Notes: a model not told the origin generated them from the sequence alone. Shown: positions 1 to 8,985, numbered from the stretch's first letter. The stretch is DNA of 47,827 bases from Burkholderia ambifaria (GCF_001443045.1 NZ_LKPJ01000005.1:105072-152898), one strand, 5' to 3'. Program-made: numbers and translations.

Positions 1-991
1 GTCGCGCGAGCGGCAGCGTGAAGTTGCCGATCCCGCAGAACAGGTCGAGCACACGATCGTCGCGCGACGGCGCGAGCAGGCGCAGCGCACGGCCCACCAG
101 CACACGGTTGATCTGATGGTTGACCTGCGTGAAGTCGGTCGGCTTGAACGGCATGCGAATGGCGAACTCCGGCAGCGTGTAGTCGAGCGGCACGTCGAGC
201 GGATAGAACGGCGTAACCGTGTCCGGCCCCTTCGGCTGCAGCCAGAACTGCACCTTGTGCTCATCCGCGAACGCGCGCAGCAGCGCTTCGTCGTCCGCAT
301 TGATCGGCTCCAGCACGCGCAGCACCAGCGCCGTGACTTGCGAACCGACCGCGAGTTCGATCTGCGGCATCCGGTCGCGGATCGACAGCCCCTCGACCAG
401 CCGGCGCAGCGGCACGAGCATCGCCGACACGTGCGGCGGCAGCACTTCGCAGCTCGTCATGTCGGCGACATAGCTGCTCTTCTTTTCGTGGAAGCCGACC
501 AGCACGCCGCCCTTCTTCGCGACGTTTCGCACAGTGAGGCGCGCACGGTAGCGGTAGCCCCACGACGGGCCATGGATCGGCGCGAACATCGTCTCGGCGC
601 GCAGCTTCGACAGGTGCCACAGGTTGTCCTCGAGCACGCGCTGCTTGATCGCCACCTGCGCGCGCATGTCGAGGTGTTGCATCGAGCAGCCGCCGCAGGT
701 GCCGAAGAATTTGCATTTCGGCTGCGTGCGCAGCACGCTCGGGCGCAGAATGTCGACAACGGTCGCCTGCTCATAGCTCGGCTTGCGACGGTAGCTCGAA
801 TACGTCACGCGTTCGCCGGGCAGCGCGCCCTCGACGAAGATGACCTTGCCCGGCGTGCCGTCCTCGGTCGCCGTGCGGCCGACACCGCGCGCTTCCATGT
901 CGAGCGATTCGATCTCGAGAACCGGGGCAGGCCCGGGCGCGACGGGCGCATTTTTCGATTTGCGCGCAGAAGTGGGGACGGCTTCGGACAC
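1..991 (-). CDS. rlmD: 23S rRNA (uracil-5-)-methyltransferase RlmD, 5' part only
   Basis: SAM-dependent methyltransferase of the RlmD/RumA family, which makes 5-methyluridine at U1939 of 23S rRNA. About 330 codons are present; the C-terminal catalytic part runs off the left edge. The N-terminal region fits a TRAM RNA-binding domain. It is followed by [10 protein letters not shown], a cysteine cluster that with one later Cys would hold the 4Fe-4S centre of this family. The SAM motif [16 protein letters not shown] is encoded by the last bases at the edge. The start is taken as GTG at 991-989 with AGGA about 8 nt upstream; no in-frame ATG lies near the conserved N-terminus. A -10-like TACAAT lies 35 nt upstream. 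The gene is divergent from the EEP gene. Confidence 0.9.
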   Translation of the reverse strand, partial: MSEAVPTSARKSKNAPVAPGPAPVLEIESLDMEARGVGRTATEDGTPGKVIFVEGALPGERVTYSSYRRKPSYEQATVVDILRPSVLRTQPKCKFFGTCGGCSMQHLDMRAQVAIKQRVLEDNLWHLSKLRAETMFAPIHGPSWGYRYRARLTVRNVAKKGGVLVGFHEKKSSYVADMTSCEVLPPHVSAMLVPLRRLVEGLSIRDRMPQIELAVGSQVTALVLRVLEPINADDEALLRAFADEHKVQFWLQPKGPDTVTPFYPLDVPLDYTLPEFAIRMPFKPTDFTQVNHQINRVLVGRALRLLAPSRDDRVLDLFCGIGNFTLPLAR

Positions 992-1025
992 CAGCTTTTC
1001 CTGACAAAACGTTGAAGAAGGCGAG

Positions 1026-1064
1026 ATTGTAGACGACGAAAGCCCGCATCGCCCGCTTTCGTCG
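1026..1064 (-). promoter_or_regulatory. rlmD promoter -10 box with adjacent perfect dyad
   Basis: On the minus strand TACAAT (1031-1026) lies 35 nt before the rlmD GTG. No good -35 hexamer is visible. Instead, the -35 area holds a perfect 10-bp inverted repeat, CGACGAAAGC (1034-1043) and GCTTTCGTCG (1055-1064), with an 11-nt spacer. It could be an operator or a transcribed hairpin for the divergent gene. Function is inference. Confidence 0.35.
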
Positions 1065-1208
1065 CGCAAGCATCGAGACTGACGCACCGATCGCGCCACG
1101 CAATGCGGAAAACGGCCTGAAGGCATGCGCCCCAAGCCGCCCAACCACATGCGCGGCGCCTCGTCGCGCCAAGCGGCGGTACAACTTCGGCTCGCAGGAG
1201 ACTCGACC

Positions 1209-2063
1209 ATGCGACTGATCGACTGGAACATTCAATGGGGTCGGGACGCGGACGGCGTCGTCGACCTCCCGCGCACCATTGCCGCCGCCCGCCTGCTCGG
1301 CGACTTCGACGTGCTGTGCCTGCAGGAAGTCACGCGCGGCTTCGGCGCATTGCCCGGCCAGCCGGGCCCCGACCAATTCGCCGAACTGGCGGCGCTGCTG
1401 CCCGGCTATACGATCGTCGATGTGATCGGCGCCGACCTGCCGGCGCTCGAACCCGGCGCGCCACGCCGTCAGTTCGGCAATGCGATCACGACGCGGCTGC
1501 CGGTCGGGCGCGTGCTGCGCCAGTTGCTGCCGTGGCCGGCCGACGCCAGCACGCCGTCGATGCCGCGCGTCGCGCTGGAGGTCGAACTGGCGACGCCGTC
1601 AGGCCCGCTGCGGGTCGTCACGACGCACCTCGAATACTATTCGGCGCGCCAGCGACTCGCGCAAGTCGACGCGCTGCGCGCTCGGCACCAAGAGGCGTGC
1701 GCACACGCGGACCGGCCCGCGCCGGCCGAGAATGCGACGGGGCCGTTCAGCGCAACCGGCCAGCCGCGCGACGCGATCGTCTGCGGCGATTTCAACAGCG
1801 CGTTCGGCAGCGACGCGTACCGGCGCCTGCTGGAGCCGATCGCCGACGCGCCGCCGTTCGTCGATGCGTGGGTCGCCCGACACCCGGGCCGCACGCCGCC
1901 GCCGACCGCCGGCGTTTACGACACGGTGCAGTGGTCGGAGGGGCCGCTCGCATGCGATTTCGTGTTCGTGACCGATACGCTGCTGCCGCGCGTCATGCGC
2001 TGCGAGATTGACGGCGACGCGCGCGCGTCGGATCACCAGCCGGTCGTGCTCGAACTCGATTGA
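1209..2063 (+). CDS. Endonuclease/exonuclease/phosphatase (EEP) family hydrolase
   Basis: 284-aa metal-dependent phosphohydrolase of the DNase I/exonuclease III/sphingomyelinase superfamily. Visible family motifs are WNIQWG near residue 6 (metal-binding Asn), CLQEVTRG with Glu40, CGDFNSAFG near residue 193 and SDHQPVV near the C-terminus (catalytic Asp-His). The ATG at 1209 is preferred over an upstream in-frame start at 1125 because it has GGAG 7 nt upstream and because the protein then opens on the conserved strand [11 protein letters not shown]. There is no signal peptide, so a cytoplasmic enzyme is likely. The substrate (nucleic acid, inositol phosphate or other) cannot be told from sequence. 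It is convergent with the exonuclease gene at 2091, 27 nt away. Confidence 0.8.
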   Translation: MRLIDWNIQWGRDADGVVDLPRTIAAARLLGDFDVLCLQEVTRGFGALPGQPGPDQFAELAALLPGYTIVDVIGADLPALEPGAPRRQFGNAITTRLPVGRVLRQLLPWPADASTPSMPRVALEVELATPSGPLRVVTTHLEYYSARQRLAQVDALRARHQEACAHADRPAPAENATGPFSATGQPRDAIVCGDFNSAFGSDAYRRLLEPIADAPPFVDAWVARHPGRTPPPTAGVYDTVQWSEGPLACDFVFVTDTLLPRVMRCEIDGDARASDHQPVVLELD

Positions 2064-2090
2064 GCACGGTTTCGACGCCCGCCGTCCGCG

Positions 2091-2867
2091 TCAAGCGTCG
2101 AAACCGGCCAGATATTCGGCCCAATGCACCGCGGGCTCCTGCGCAAGCGAATTTTTCACGAGCAGGATCTCGTCCGCATATTCACTCGGCGTCAGGCCGC
2201 CGCGCATCAGCTGGAAACGGCAATAGAGCAGATAGGTATTGACGACGTCGGTTTCGCAGTAGTTGCGGATTTCCTCGATCCGCCCGTCCTGGAATGCCGG
2301 CCACACCTGGCTGCCGTCCATCCCGAGCTTGCCCGGGAAGCCGCACAGCTTCGCCAACGCGTCGAGCGGCGCATTCGCGCGTGCCTGATACATCGCGAGC
2401 ACATCCATCAGATCGGTATGCCGCGAGTGATAGCGCGCGATGTAGTTGTTCCACTTGAAGTCGCGGTCGTCCTCGCCAAGATCCCAGTAACGGGTCGCGG
2501 GGATCCCGTGCACGAGCGCACGGTAGTGGAGCACAGGCAGATCGAAGCCGCCGCCGTTCCATGACACGAGCTGCGGCGTGTATTTCTCGATCACGCGGTA
2601 GAACGACTGGATCAGTGCCGCCTCGTTGTCCTGCGGCGTCCCCAGCGAACGCACGCGGAAACCGTTGTTGTCGCGGAACACGCAAGAGATTGCCGCGATG
2701 CGCTGCAGATGATGCGGCAGAAAATCGCTGCCGGTCTTCTCGCGGCGCGCGGCGAACGCATGTTCGGCCACCGCGGCATCGTCGAGCGTCGCGGGCAGGT
2801 CTTCCAGACGGCGAATGCCGTCGACATCGGGAATGGTCTCGATGTCAAAAACGAGAATCGGAGTCAT
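2091..2867 (-). CDS. Predicted 3'-5' exonuclease, DEDDy type (PolB exo2 family)
   Basis: 258-aa protein resembling the stand-alone proofreading-like exonucleases related to the PolB exonuclease domain. The DEDD carboxylates are visible as VFDIET (residues 6-11, Exo I), the VSWNGGGFDLPVL stretch (Exo II) and YCETDVVNTYLLY (Exo III, with the Tyr of the DEDDy subtype). All four acidic residues appear intact, so it is probably active on DNA or RNA 3' ends. Its ATG starts 3 nt after the rpoS stop, so it is the last gene of the surE-pcm-nlpD-rpoS run and is probably translated with rpoS. This suggests expression in stationary phase or stress, which is inference. The biological substrate is unknown. 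Confidence 0.8.
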   Translation of the reverse strand: MTPILVFDIETIPDVDGIRRLEDLPATLDDAAVAEHAFAARREKTGSDFLPHHLQRIAAISCVFRDNNGFRVRSLGTPQDNEAALIQSFYRVIEKYTPQLVSWNGGGFDLPVLHYRALVHGIPATRYWDLGEDDRDFKWNNYIARYHSRHTDLMDVLAMYQARANAPLDALAKLCGFPGKLGMDGSQVWPAFQDGRIEEIRNYCETDVVNTYLLYCRFQLMRGGLTPSEYADEILLVKNSLAQEPAVHWAEYLAGFDA

Positions 2868-2870
2868 CAG

Positions 2871-3956
2871 TTACAGAACGGCGTCCTTGCGCACGCCATT
2901 GGAGGCGAAGAACCGCTTGAGGCGCACCAGCGCTTCCTGCTGGATCTGCCGCACGCGCTCGCGCGTGAGCCCCATCTCGTCGGCTAGCTCCTCGAGCGTG
3001 GCCGGTTCGATGTGGTTCAGGCCGAAGCGGCGCTCGATCACGTGCCGATGCTTGTCGGACAGCCGCGACAGCCACGCGCGCGTGAGCGTCTCGAGCTCGC
3101 GATGCTGCACCTCGGCATCGGGCGACTGGCTCTGATCATCGGGCAGCAGGTCGAGCAGGCTGCTCGCGGGATCGAGGTCGAGCGGCGCGTCGAGCGACGC
3201 GGTGTGCTCGTTGAGCGCGAGGATGTCCGTGACTTCCTCGGCGGTCTTGCCGGTGAGATAGGCGATGTCGTCGATGCTGGCTTCGCGGCGTTCTGCCGCC
3301 TCGCCCGTCGACATCGAATTCTTTTCGAGGTGGCGCTTCGCGCGCAGCACCTGGTTCAGTTCGCGGATCACGTGCACCGGCAGGCGCACGGTGCGGGCCT
3401 GGTTCATGATCGCCCGCTCGATGCTCTGGCGGATCCACCACGTCGCATAGGTCGAGAAGCGGAAGCCGCGCGTCGGGTCGAATTTCTCGATCGCGTGCAT
3501 CAGGCCGAGGTTGCCTTCCTCGATCAGGTCGAGCAGCGGCACGCCGCGGTTCAGGTAACCCTTCGCGATGCTGACGACGAGACGCAGGTTACGCTCGATC
3601 ATCACCTGCCGCGCCTCGAATTCGCCGGCCTTCGCAAGACGGGAATAGCGCTGCTCCTCCTCGACGGTCAGGAGCGGCTTCACGCTGATACGGTTCAGGT
3701 AATGCTGGATCGTGTCGGCCGTGAGTTCGGCCTGCAGCAATGCGCGGAAATCGTCGACGTCGGGCGCGGCTTCCGTACGGCCTTCGCGCTCGTCGTCGCC
3801 GTCCGCTTCGGCGTCGCTTGCCTCGGGATCACGTTCGTTTTCCGCGACGTCGTCTTCGTCGTCCTTCGAAGCGCCAGCTCGCTCCACCGATGCTTGCGTG
3901 GCACGACTGATCTTCTCAGACCCGGCTTGCGGCTCGTGGCGCTTCGATTTCGGCAT
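2871..3956 (-). CDS. rpoS: RNA polymerase stationary-phase sigma factor RpoS
   Basis: 361-aa sigma-70 family factor for general stress and stationary-phase transcription. A charged, acidic N-terminus (about residues 1-70, rich in D/E) precedes region 1.2 with IQHYLNRISVKPLLT. Region 2 follows with NLRLVVSIAKGYLNRGVPLL, IEEGNLGLMHAIEKFDP and FSTYATWWIRQSIERAI. Region 3 and region 4 follow, the last with LEELADEMGLTRERVRQIQQ as the -35-binding helix-turn-helix. The length fits Burkholderia RpoS, which carries a longer N-terminus than E. coli (330 aa). It starts 11 nt after the nlpD stop. By analogy with E. coli, an rpoS promoter may lie within nlpD, but none was identified here. Confidence 0.96.
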   Translation of the reverse strand: MPKSKRHEPQAGSEKISRATQASVERAGASKDDEDDVAENERDPEASDAEADGDDEREGRTEAAPDVDDFRALLQAELTADTIQHYLNRISVKPLLTVEEEQRYSRLAKAGEFEARQVMIERNLRLVVSIAKGYLNRGVPLLDLIEEGNLGLMHAIEKFDPTRGFRFSTYATWWIRQSIERAIMNQARTVRLPVHVIRELNQVLRAKRHLEKNSMSTGEAAERREASIDDIAYLTGKTAEEVTDILALNEHTASLDAPLDLDPASSLLDLLPDDQSQSPDAEVQHRELETLTRAWLSRLSDKHRHVIERRFGLNHIEPATLEELADEMGLTRERVRQIQQEALVRLKRFFASNGVRKDAVL

Positions 3957-3967
3957 GGTCGTCTCGG

Positions 3968-4849
3968 TTATTGAGGCGGCAAATACTTCAGCGGATCGAC
4001 AGGTTTACCCTGCCGGCGAACCTCGAAATGCAGCATCACGCGGTCGGCATCGCTGTTACCCATCTCGGCGATCTTCTGCCCCTTCGTTACCGCGTCCCCC
4101 TCTTTTACCATCAAAGCGCGATTGTGTGCATACGCTGTGAGGTAAGTTGCATCGTGTTTGATGATAATGAGGTTGCCGTAACCACGCAGGCCATTGCCCG
4201 AGTAGACGACGCGGCCGTCGGCCGCCGCCTTTACGGCTTCACCGGACGTGCCGCCGATATTGACGCCCTTGTTCTTTGCGTCGTCGAAGCCGTTCAGCAC
4301 GGGACCGCGCACGGGCCACGCAAACGTCACGGGGCCGCTCGGCGCTGCTGCCGTATCGCTCGATGCGGCAGCAGCCGGCGGCGTGATCGCGGACGACGAG
4401 CCTGCGGCCGGGGTCGCGGGACCGCTGCTGAGCGGTGCGGTCGCGACGGCGGCGCCGGCGATCGGTGCGGCAGCCGGCGAGCCGGCAACCGCAGCGCCGC
4501 CCGGCGGCGCGACACGCAGCAGTTGGTCGACTTCGATCTGGTTCGGGTTCACCAGGTTGTTCCACGTGGCGATGTCGCGATAGTTCTGCCCGTTCTCGAG
4601 TGCGATCCGGTACAGCGTGTCACCCGGTTTCACACGGTAGAAGCCGGGCGGCGGCGGGCCGAGCGGCACCGCCGGCTGCGCGGCAGCGGTCGTGCCGAGC
4701 GATCCGGAGCGGTCGACGACGGGCGCGTTGTCGAGCCGCGTCGCACAGGCGGCCAGCAGCGTGGAGAACGCAGCCACACAGATCGCGCGCTGGGCGAACG
4801 TGAGCGGCTCCCTGGTTCGGTTGTTTTGCATCGCGCGCAACATACTCAT
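3968..4849 (-). CDS. nlpD: NlpD-like lipoprotein: LysM plus degenerate LytM/M23 domain
   Basis: 293-aa envelope lipoprotein. A signal peptide ends in the lipobox LAAC (Cys35). A LysM peptidoglycan-binding domain lies at about 71-113 (YRVKPGDTLYRIA). A low-complexity Ala/Pro/Ser linker leads to a C-terminal M23 fold from about residue 185. Zinc ligands are missing: the HxxxD motif reads KGVNIGG and the HxH motif reads MLHFEV. This matches NlpD/EnvC-type activators of amidases rather than active endopeptidases. The start is taken as the ATG at 4849, 5 nt after the pcm stop. A TTG at 4858 overlapping that stop, and ATGs at 4843 and 4831, are alternatives. It sits in the conserved surE-pcm-nlpD-rpoS operon. 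Confidence 0.88.
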   Translation of the reverse strand: MSMLRAMQNNRTREPLTFAQRAICVAAFSTLLAACATRLDNAPVVDRSGSLGTTAAAQPAVPLGPPPPGFYRVKPGDTLYRIALENGQNYRDIATWNNLVNPNQIEVDQLLRVAPPGGAAVAGSPAAAPIAGAAVATAPLSSGPATPAAGSSSAITPPAAAASSDTAAAPSGPVTFAWPVRGPVLNGFDDAKNKGVNIGGTSGEAVKAAADGRVVYSGNGLRGYGNLIIIKHDATYLTAYAHNRALMVKEGDAVTKGQKIAEMGNSDADRVMLHFEVRRQGKPVDPLKYLPPQ

Positions 4850-4854
4850 CGGTT

Positions 4855-5784
4855 TCAAATCACTCCGGATTTTAAAGGGACAAAGAAAACGCGATCAAGC
4901 CGCGACTCTCGCCATTGCGCGTGCGCGACGCGCTCGACAAGCGTGAGCACCTGATGCTGCCCGCTCTGCGCGCCGACCGGCGCGACGAGCCGCCCACCGA
5001 TCGCGAGTTGCTCGAGCAGCGCCTGCGGCACGTCGAGCCCCGCCGCAGCGATCACGATCGCGTCGAACGGGGCCGCGGACGGCAGGCCAACACGCCCGTC
5101 GCCATAATGCAGACGGATGTTCGGCACGCGCAGCGGCCGCAGGTTCAGCTTTGCGCGCTCGTAGAGCGGCTTGATGCGTTCAATCGAATACACGTCGCGT
5201 GCCACGTGACTCAGCACCGCGGCCTGGTAGCCGCAACCGGTGCCGATCTCGAGGACGCGCTCGAGCGTGCGGCCAGCTGTCGCGAGCTCGATCATGCGCG
5301 CGACGACCGACGGCTTTGAAATCGTTTGCTGGTGGCCGATCGGCAACGCGGAATCCTCGTAGGCCTGCGTCGCGAGCCCCGGATCCACGAACATGTGGCG
5401 CGGCACCGCGGCCATCGCATCCAGCACACGCGCGTCGGTTACGCCGTTCGCGCGCAGGCGTTCGACCATGCGCTCGCGCACACGTTCCGAGGTCAGTGCG
5501 AACGCACCGGCCGGCGCGACGCTGGGCGCGGCCGGCTTCGGCAGCGCGGGCTTCAGCACGGTCGGCTTCGGCGTGGTTGCCGGCTTCGCGGCGGCCGGGC
5601 CGGGCAGCGCACGGGCAGCGCTCGTTTTCACCGCCACCGGCTTGAGCGCGGCTGCGGGCTTGTCGACGGCCTTCGGTGCCGCGATCGCCGCATGGCGCTC
5701 GCCGGACCGGCCCTCCGATTTGCGTGGCGCTCGCTTGAGATCTTCGAGCGCGAGCGGAAACCGCTTCGCGCGCTCGCCGCTCAT
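4855..5784 (-). CDS. pcm: Protein-L-isoaspartate O-methyltransferase, N-terminally extended
   Basis: 309-aa repair enzyme that methylates L-isoaspartyl residues of aged proteins, using SAM. The catalytic domain begins near residue 97. It shows PRHMFVDP, the family motif [13 protein letters not shown] (residues 147-158) and the SAM loop [16 protein letters not shown]. The first ~95 residues are a low-complexity Lys/Pro/Ala segment with no counterpart in the 208-aa E. coli enzyme. It is probably disordered and its role is unknown. The ATG at 5784 overlaps the surE stop as ATGA, so translation is probably coupled. The frame stays open far upstream (to 6609), but that part is only the antisense-free shadow of surE in another frame. 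Confidence 0.92.
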   Translation of the reverse strand: MSGERAKRFPLALEDLKRAPRKSEGRSGERHAAIAAPKAVDKPAAALKPVAVKTSAARALPGPAAAKPATTPKPTVLKPALPKPAAPSVAPAGAFALTSERVRERMVERLRANGVTDARVLDAMAAVPRHMFVDPGLATQAYEDSALPIGHQQTISKPSVVARMIELATAGRTLERVLEIGTGCGYQAAVLSHVARDVYSIERIKPLYERAKLNLRPLRVPNIRLHYGDGRVGLPSAAPFDAIVIAAAGLDVPQALLEQLAIGGRLVAPVGAQSGQHQVLTLVERVAHAQWRESRLDRVFFVPLKSGVI

Positions 5785-6542
5785 GAAGCCCGCCCTCCTG
5801 CGCGCGCCCATTCGCGCGTTGCAGGCAGCATTTGTGTATGCGTGAGATCGAGCTGCAGCGGCGTGATCGATACGAAACCGTTTGCGACGGCGTGGAAATC
5901 GGTGCCTTCGCTCGCGTCCAGCGCCGCACCCGCGGCGCCGATCCAGTAGACCGGCTCGCCGCGCGGGTCGGTCTGGCGAATTACCGGCTGGGACGGGTGA
6001 CGCTTGCCGAGGCGCGTGACCTTCCAGCCTTTCAGTTCGTCGTACGGCAGATTCGGAATATTGACGTTCAGCAGCGGCTGACCAGGCAGCGGGTGCGCGA
6101 GGTAATGCTCGACGATTTCCGCAGCGACGCGCGCCGCGTCCCCCAGATGCGCCCAGCCCTTGTCGGCCAGCGAGAAAGCGATGGCCGGCACGCCGAACAT
6201 GATGCCTTCGGTCGCGGCCGCAACCGTCCCTGAATAGAGCGTGTCTTCGCCCATGTTCTGGCCGTTGTTGATCCCCGACACCACGAGGTCCGGCCGCGCA
6301 TCGGCCATCCCCGTCAACGCGACGTGCACCGAATCGGTCGGCGTGCCGTTCACGTAGAAGAAACCCGTATTCGTCGCGCGCTGCACCGACAGCGGCCGCG
6401 ACAGCGTGAGGGAATTCGATGCGCCGCTGCAGTTCTGCTCGGGCGCGATCACCGTGAGGTCGGCCAGCGGCTGCAGCGCGTCGCTGAGCGCGGCGAGACC
6501 GGGGGCGAGATAGCCGTCGTCGTTGCTGAGTAGGATTCGCAT
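5781..6542 (-). CDS. surE: 5'/3'-nucleotidase SurE
   Basis: 253-aa metal-dependent survival protein that hydrolyses nucleoside monophosphates and short polyphosphate. The signature N-terminus [16 protein letters not shown] carries the metal-binding DD pair. [27 protein letters not shown] and [20 protein letters not shown] follow in the family order. The length is normal for SurE. It is the first gene of surE-pcm-nlpD-rpoS-exonuclease. The ATG is only 6 nt after a TACAAT box and no Shine-Dalgarno sequence is visible, so a leaderless mRNA is possible. Confidence 0.95.
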   Translation of the reverse strand: MRILLSNDDGYLAPGLAALSDALQPLADLTVIAPEQNCSGASNSLTLSRPLSVQRATNTGFFYVNGTPTDSVHVALTGMADARPDLVVSGINNGQNMGEDTLYSGTVAAATEGIMFGVPAIAFSLADKGWAHLGDAARVAAEIVEHYLAHPLPGQPLLNVNIPNLPYDELKGWKVTRLGKRHPSQPVIRQTDPRGEPVYWIGAAGAALDASEGTDFHAVANGFVSITPLQLDLTHTQMLPATREWARAGGRAS

Positions 6543-6548
6543 CCGGCG

Positions 6549-6554
6549 ATTGTA
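6549..6554 (-). promoter_or_regulatory. Candidate surE -10 box, 6 nt before the start codon
   Basis: On the minus strand TACAAT occupies 6554-6549, preceded by T (TTACAAT). The surE ATG begins at 6542. With normal -10 to +1 spacing, transcription would begin at or next to the A of ATG. No strong -35 hexamer is seen 17 nt upstream. Confidence 0.4.
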
Positions 6555-6630
6555 ACCGAGGAAAGATGGCGCGAGAGCGACAGTCCGGCGGCCGCGGGCG
6601 GGTCCGCACGCACGATGCGCGTGCGGTGCG

Positions 6631-6649
6631 CCGCCGCGTTGCGCGGCGG
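6631..6649. other. GC-rich hairpin between the CoA transferase and surE genes
   Basis: CCGCCGCG (6631-6638) and CGCGGCGG (6642-6649) form a perfect 8-bp stem with a 3-nt loop in the 218-bp gap between the CoA transferase stop and surE. There is no T-run on either strand, so it is not a typical intrinsic terminator. It may still separate the two minus-strand transcripts. Nothing else recognisable lies in this gap. Confidence 0.3.
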
Positions 6650-6760
6650 TGTTCTGCGAATTCGAGAAAATGCCGGCCGCACGCAGCTTTCCGTCCTGAA
6701 GAAAGTGTCGAGCAATCCCCCTCGGGTAAACCTGACGCGCAGCGCCAGGTCTCGCGGCGC

Positions 6761-7966
6761 TCAGATCGCGCCGGCTTCGCGCAGCGCGGCGATCGCCTGC
6801 GCGTCGTAGCCGAGGCCGCGCAGCACCTCGTCCGTATGCTCGCCGAGTTCGGGCCCGAGCCAGCGCGTTTCGCCCGGCGTGTCGGACAGCTTCGGCGTGA
6901 TGTTCGGCAGCGGAATGTCGGTGCCGTCGGCCAGTTTGAAACGCTGGATCATCTGCCGCGCGACGAACTGCGGATCGGTGAACATGTCGGCAGCACTATA
7001 GATGCGCCCGGCCGGCACGTCGGCCGCGTTGAGCACGGCCAGCGCGTCGTCGATCGTGCGCGGCGCGAGCCACGCGGCGATCGCGTCGTCGATTTCCTGC
7101 GTGCGCGGCACGCGTCCGTCGTTCCGTGCGAGTGCAGGATCGTCGGCGAGATCGTCGCGCTCGATCGCCTTCATCAACCGCTTGAAGATCGGGTCGCTGT
7201 TGCCGCCGATCACGATGCTGCCGTCGCAACACGCGTAGGTGTTCGACGGTACGATGCCCGGCAGCGACGCGCCGGTGCGCTCGCGCACCATCCCGTACAC
7301 GCCGTACTCGGGCACCACGCTTTCCATCATGTTGAACACCGCTTCATACAGCGCAACATCGACCACCTGCCCCGCACCGCCGTTCACCTTGCGATGGTGG
7401 AGCGCCATCAGTGCGCCGATCACACCGTGCAGCGCGGCGATCGAATCGCCGATCGAGATGCCGATACGCGGCGGCGGCAGGTCCGGATAGCCGGTGATGT
7501 GGCGCAATCCGCCCATCGATTCGGCAATCGCACCGAAGCCGGGCCGGTCGCGGTACGGGCCCGTCTGCCCGTAGCCGGACAGGCGCACCATCACGAGACC
7601 GGGGTTGTCGGCCGACAGCACGTCGTAGCCGAGCCCGAGCTTCTCGAGCAGGCCCGGGCGGAAGTTTTCGATCACGATGTCGGCCTCGCGCGCGAGCTGC
7701 CGCGCGATCGCCTTGCCGGCATCGGATTTCAGGTTGAGGGTGACCGATTTCTTGTTGCGCGCCTGGACCGACCACCACAGCGACGTGCCGCCCTGCTCCG
7801 GATGCAGCTTGCGCCACTTGCGCAGCGGGTCGCCGCCGTTCGGATCCTCGATCTTGATCACTTCCGCGCCGAATTCGGCAAAGAGGCGCGACGCGAACGG
7901 CCCCGCGATCAGCGTCCCGAATTCGAGCACTTTGACGCCCGCGAGCGGGCCCTGGCTGGTGCTCAT
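6761..7966 (-). CDS. CaiB/BaiF family (type III) CoA transferase
   Basis: 401-aa class III CoA transferase, which moves CoA between carboxylic acids through an aspartyl-CoA intermediate. The N-terminal [20 protein letters not shown] and [16 protein letters not shown] segments are typical. [20 protein letters not shown] carries the likely catalytic Asp174, aligned by motif with Asp169 of formyl-CoA transferase. The length is normal. The ATG at 7966 is preferred over 7981 because GGGAG lies just upstream of it. The donor and acceptor acids cannot be inferred, and the neighbours (recR, surE) give no pathway clue. It lies 48 nt downstream of recR and may be read through from the dnaX run. Confidence 0.87.
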   Translation of the reverse strand: MSTSQGPLAGVKVLEFGTLIAGPFASRLFAEFGAEVIKIEDPNGGDPLRKWRKLHPEQGGTSLWWSVQARNKKSVTLNLKSDAGKAIARQLAREADIVIENFRPGLLEKLGLGYDVLSADNPGLVMVRLSGYGQTGPYRDRPGFGAIAESMGGLRHITGYPDLPPPRIGISIGDSIAALHGVIGALMALHHRKVNGGAGQVVDVALYEAVFNMMESVVPEYGVYGMVRERTGASLPGIVPSNTYACCDGSIVIGGNSDPIFKRLMKAIERDDLADDPALARNDGRVPRTQEIDDAIAAWLAPRTIDDALAVLNAADVPAGRIYSAADMFTDPQFVARQMIQRFKLADGTDIPLPNITPKLSDTPGETRWLGPELGEHTDEVLRGLGYDAQAIAALREAGAI

Positions 7967-8014
7967 GTGTCTCCCTGACATGAGGAACGACGCCGCCGGC
8001 CGGCGGCGCCCTGC

Positions 8015-8611
8015 TTACATCGTGCGGCGGTCGAGCATCGCGCGGGCGATGGTGCCCGCGTCGACGTATTCGAGCTCGCCGCCCACCGGCACGCCGCGCG
8101 CGAGGCGCGTGACCGCGAGCCCCCGCGCCTTCAGCGTCTGGCCGAGGTAGTGCGCGGTGGCTTCGCCCTCGTTCGTGAAGTTGGTCGCGAGCACGACCTC
8201 CTTGACGATCCCGTCGGACGCGCGCCGCACGAGGCGGTCGAAATGGATTTCCTTCGGGCCGATCCCGTCGAGCGGGCTCAGCCGCCCCATCAGCACGAAA
8301 TACAGCCCGCGATACGTCATCGTCTGCTCGAGCATGATCTGGTCGGCCGGCGTCTCGACGACGCACAGCAGCGTCGGATCACGCTCCTCGTCGCTGCACA
8401 CCTCGCAGATCTGCGCTTCCGTGAACGTGTTGCACTTCTCGCAGTGCTGCAGGTGCTCGGTCGCGAACAGCAGCGACCGGCCGAGCCGCTCCGCGCCCTC
8501 CCGATCGTGCTGCATCAGGTGGTACGCCATGCGCTGCGCGGATTTCGGCCCGACGCCGGGCAATACGCGCAACGCTTCGACGAGCGCGGACAGGGCGGAC
8601 GGCTGTTTCAT
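8015..8611 (-). CDS. recR: Recombination mediator protein RecR
   Basis: 198-aa RecFOR-pathway protein that helps load RecA on gapped DNA. The N-terminal helix-hairpin-helix contains [20 protein letters not shown] four-cysteine zinc finger uses C57, C60, C69 and C72 (HCEKC and CEVC). A Toprim domain follows ([17 protein letters not shown] to [11 protein letters not shown]), and the C-terminus carries [15 protein letters not shown]. It is the third gene of the widely conserved dnaX-ybaB-recR block. The start ATG has only a weak Shine-Dalgarno; just upstream is a short TTCAGCC repeat. Confidence 0.96.
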   Translation of the reverse strand: MKQPSALSALVEALRVLPGVGPKSAQRMAYHLMQHDREGAERLGRSLLFATEHLQHCEKCNTFTEAQICEVCSDEERDPTLLCVVETPADQIMLEQTMTYRGLYFVLMGRLSPLDGIGPKEIHFDRLVRRASDGIVKEVVLATNFTNEGEATAHYLGQTLKARGLAVTRLARGVPVGGELEYVDAGTIARAMLDRRTM

Positions 8612-8616
8612 ACGGC

Positions 8617-8648
8617 GGCTGAAGGCTGAAGGCTGAACGGGCTGAACG
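8617..8648. repeat. Short GGCTGAA tandem repeat between ybaB and recR
   Basis: GGCTGAA occurs three times head to tail at 8617-8637 and again at 8640-8646 within GGCTGAACG. On the coding (minus) strand this is TTCAGCC, ending 5 nt before the recR ATG, where a ribosome-binding site would be expected. Slippage could change the spacing. Function is unknown. Confidence 0.6.
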
Positions 8649-8658
8649 GACGCTGTGC

Positions 8659-8985
8659 TCAGAACGGCAGCTTGAAGCCCGGGGGCAGCGGCAGGCCCGA
8701 CGTCATGCCGCTCATCTTTTCCTGCGACGTCGCTTCGGCCTTGCGCACGGCATCGTTGAACGCGGCCGCGACCAGATCCTCGAGCATGTCCTTGTCGTCC
8801 GCGAGCAGGCTCGGGTCGATCGCCACGCGACGCACTTCGTTGCGGCAGGTCATCGTCACCTTGACGAGGCCCGCACCCGACTGCCCTTCGACTTCGATCT
8901 GCGCAAGCTGCTCCTGCATCTTCTTCATGTTTTCCTGCATTTGCTGCGCTTGCTTCATCAATCCGGCGAGGTTGCCTTTCAACAT
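8659..8985 (-). CDS. ybaB: YbaB/EbfC family nucleoid-associated protein
   Basis: 108-aa DNA-binding protein of the YbaB/EbfC family, usually a dimeric nucleoid-associated protein. The start [20 protein letters not shown], the heptad-like Met/Gln helix at residues 8-30, [20 protein letters not shown] and the C-terminal [12 protein letters not shown] are typical. The ATG at 8985 has an AAGGAG ribosome-binding site 7 nt upstream, so the longer open frame reaching 9318 is not used. It sits between dnaX (94 nt upstream) and recR (47 nt downstream), a conserved arrangement. Confidence 0.94.
   Translation of the reverse strand: MLKGNLAGLMKQAQQMQENMKKMQEQLAQIEVEGQSGAGLVKVTMTCRNEVRRVAIDPSLLADDKDMLEDLVAAAFNDAVRKAEATSQEKMSGMTSGLPLPPGFKLPF

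Noticed and set aside
5785..6609. Upstream extension of the pcm frame
   Set aside because: The frame stays open through surE, but the extra translation is Arg-rich noise. The ATG in the surE-pcm overlap explains the start.
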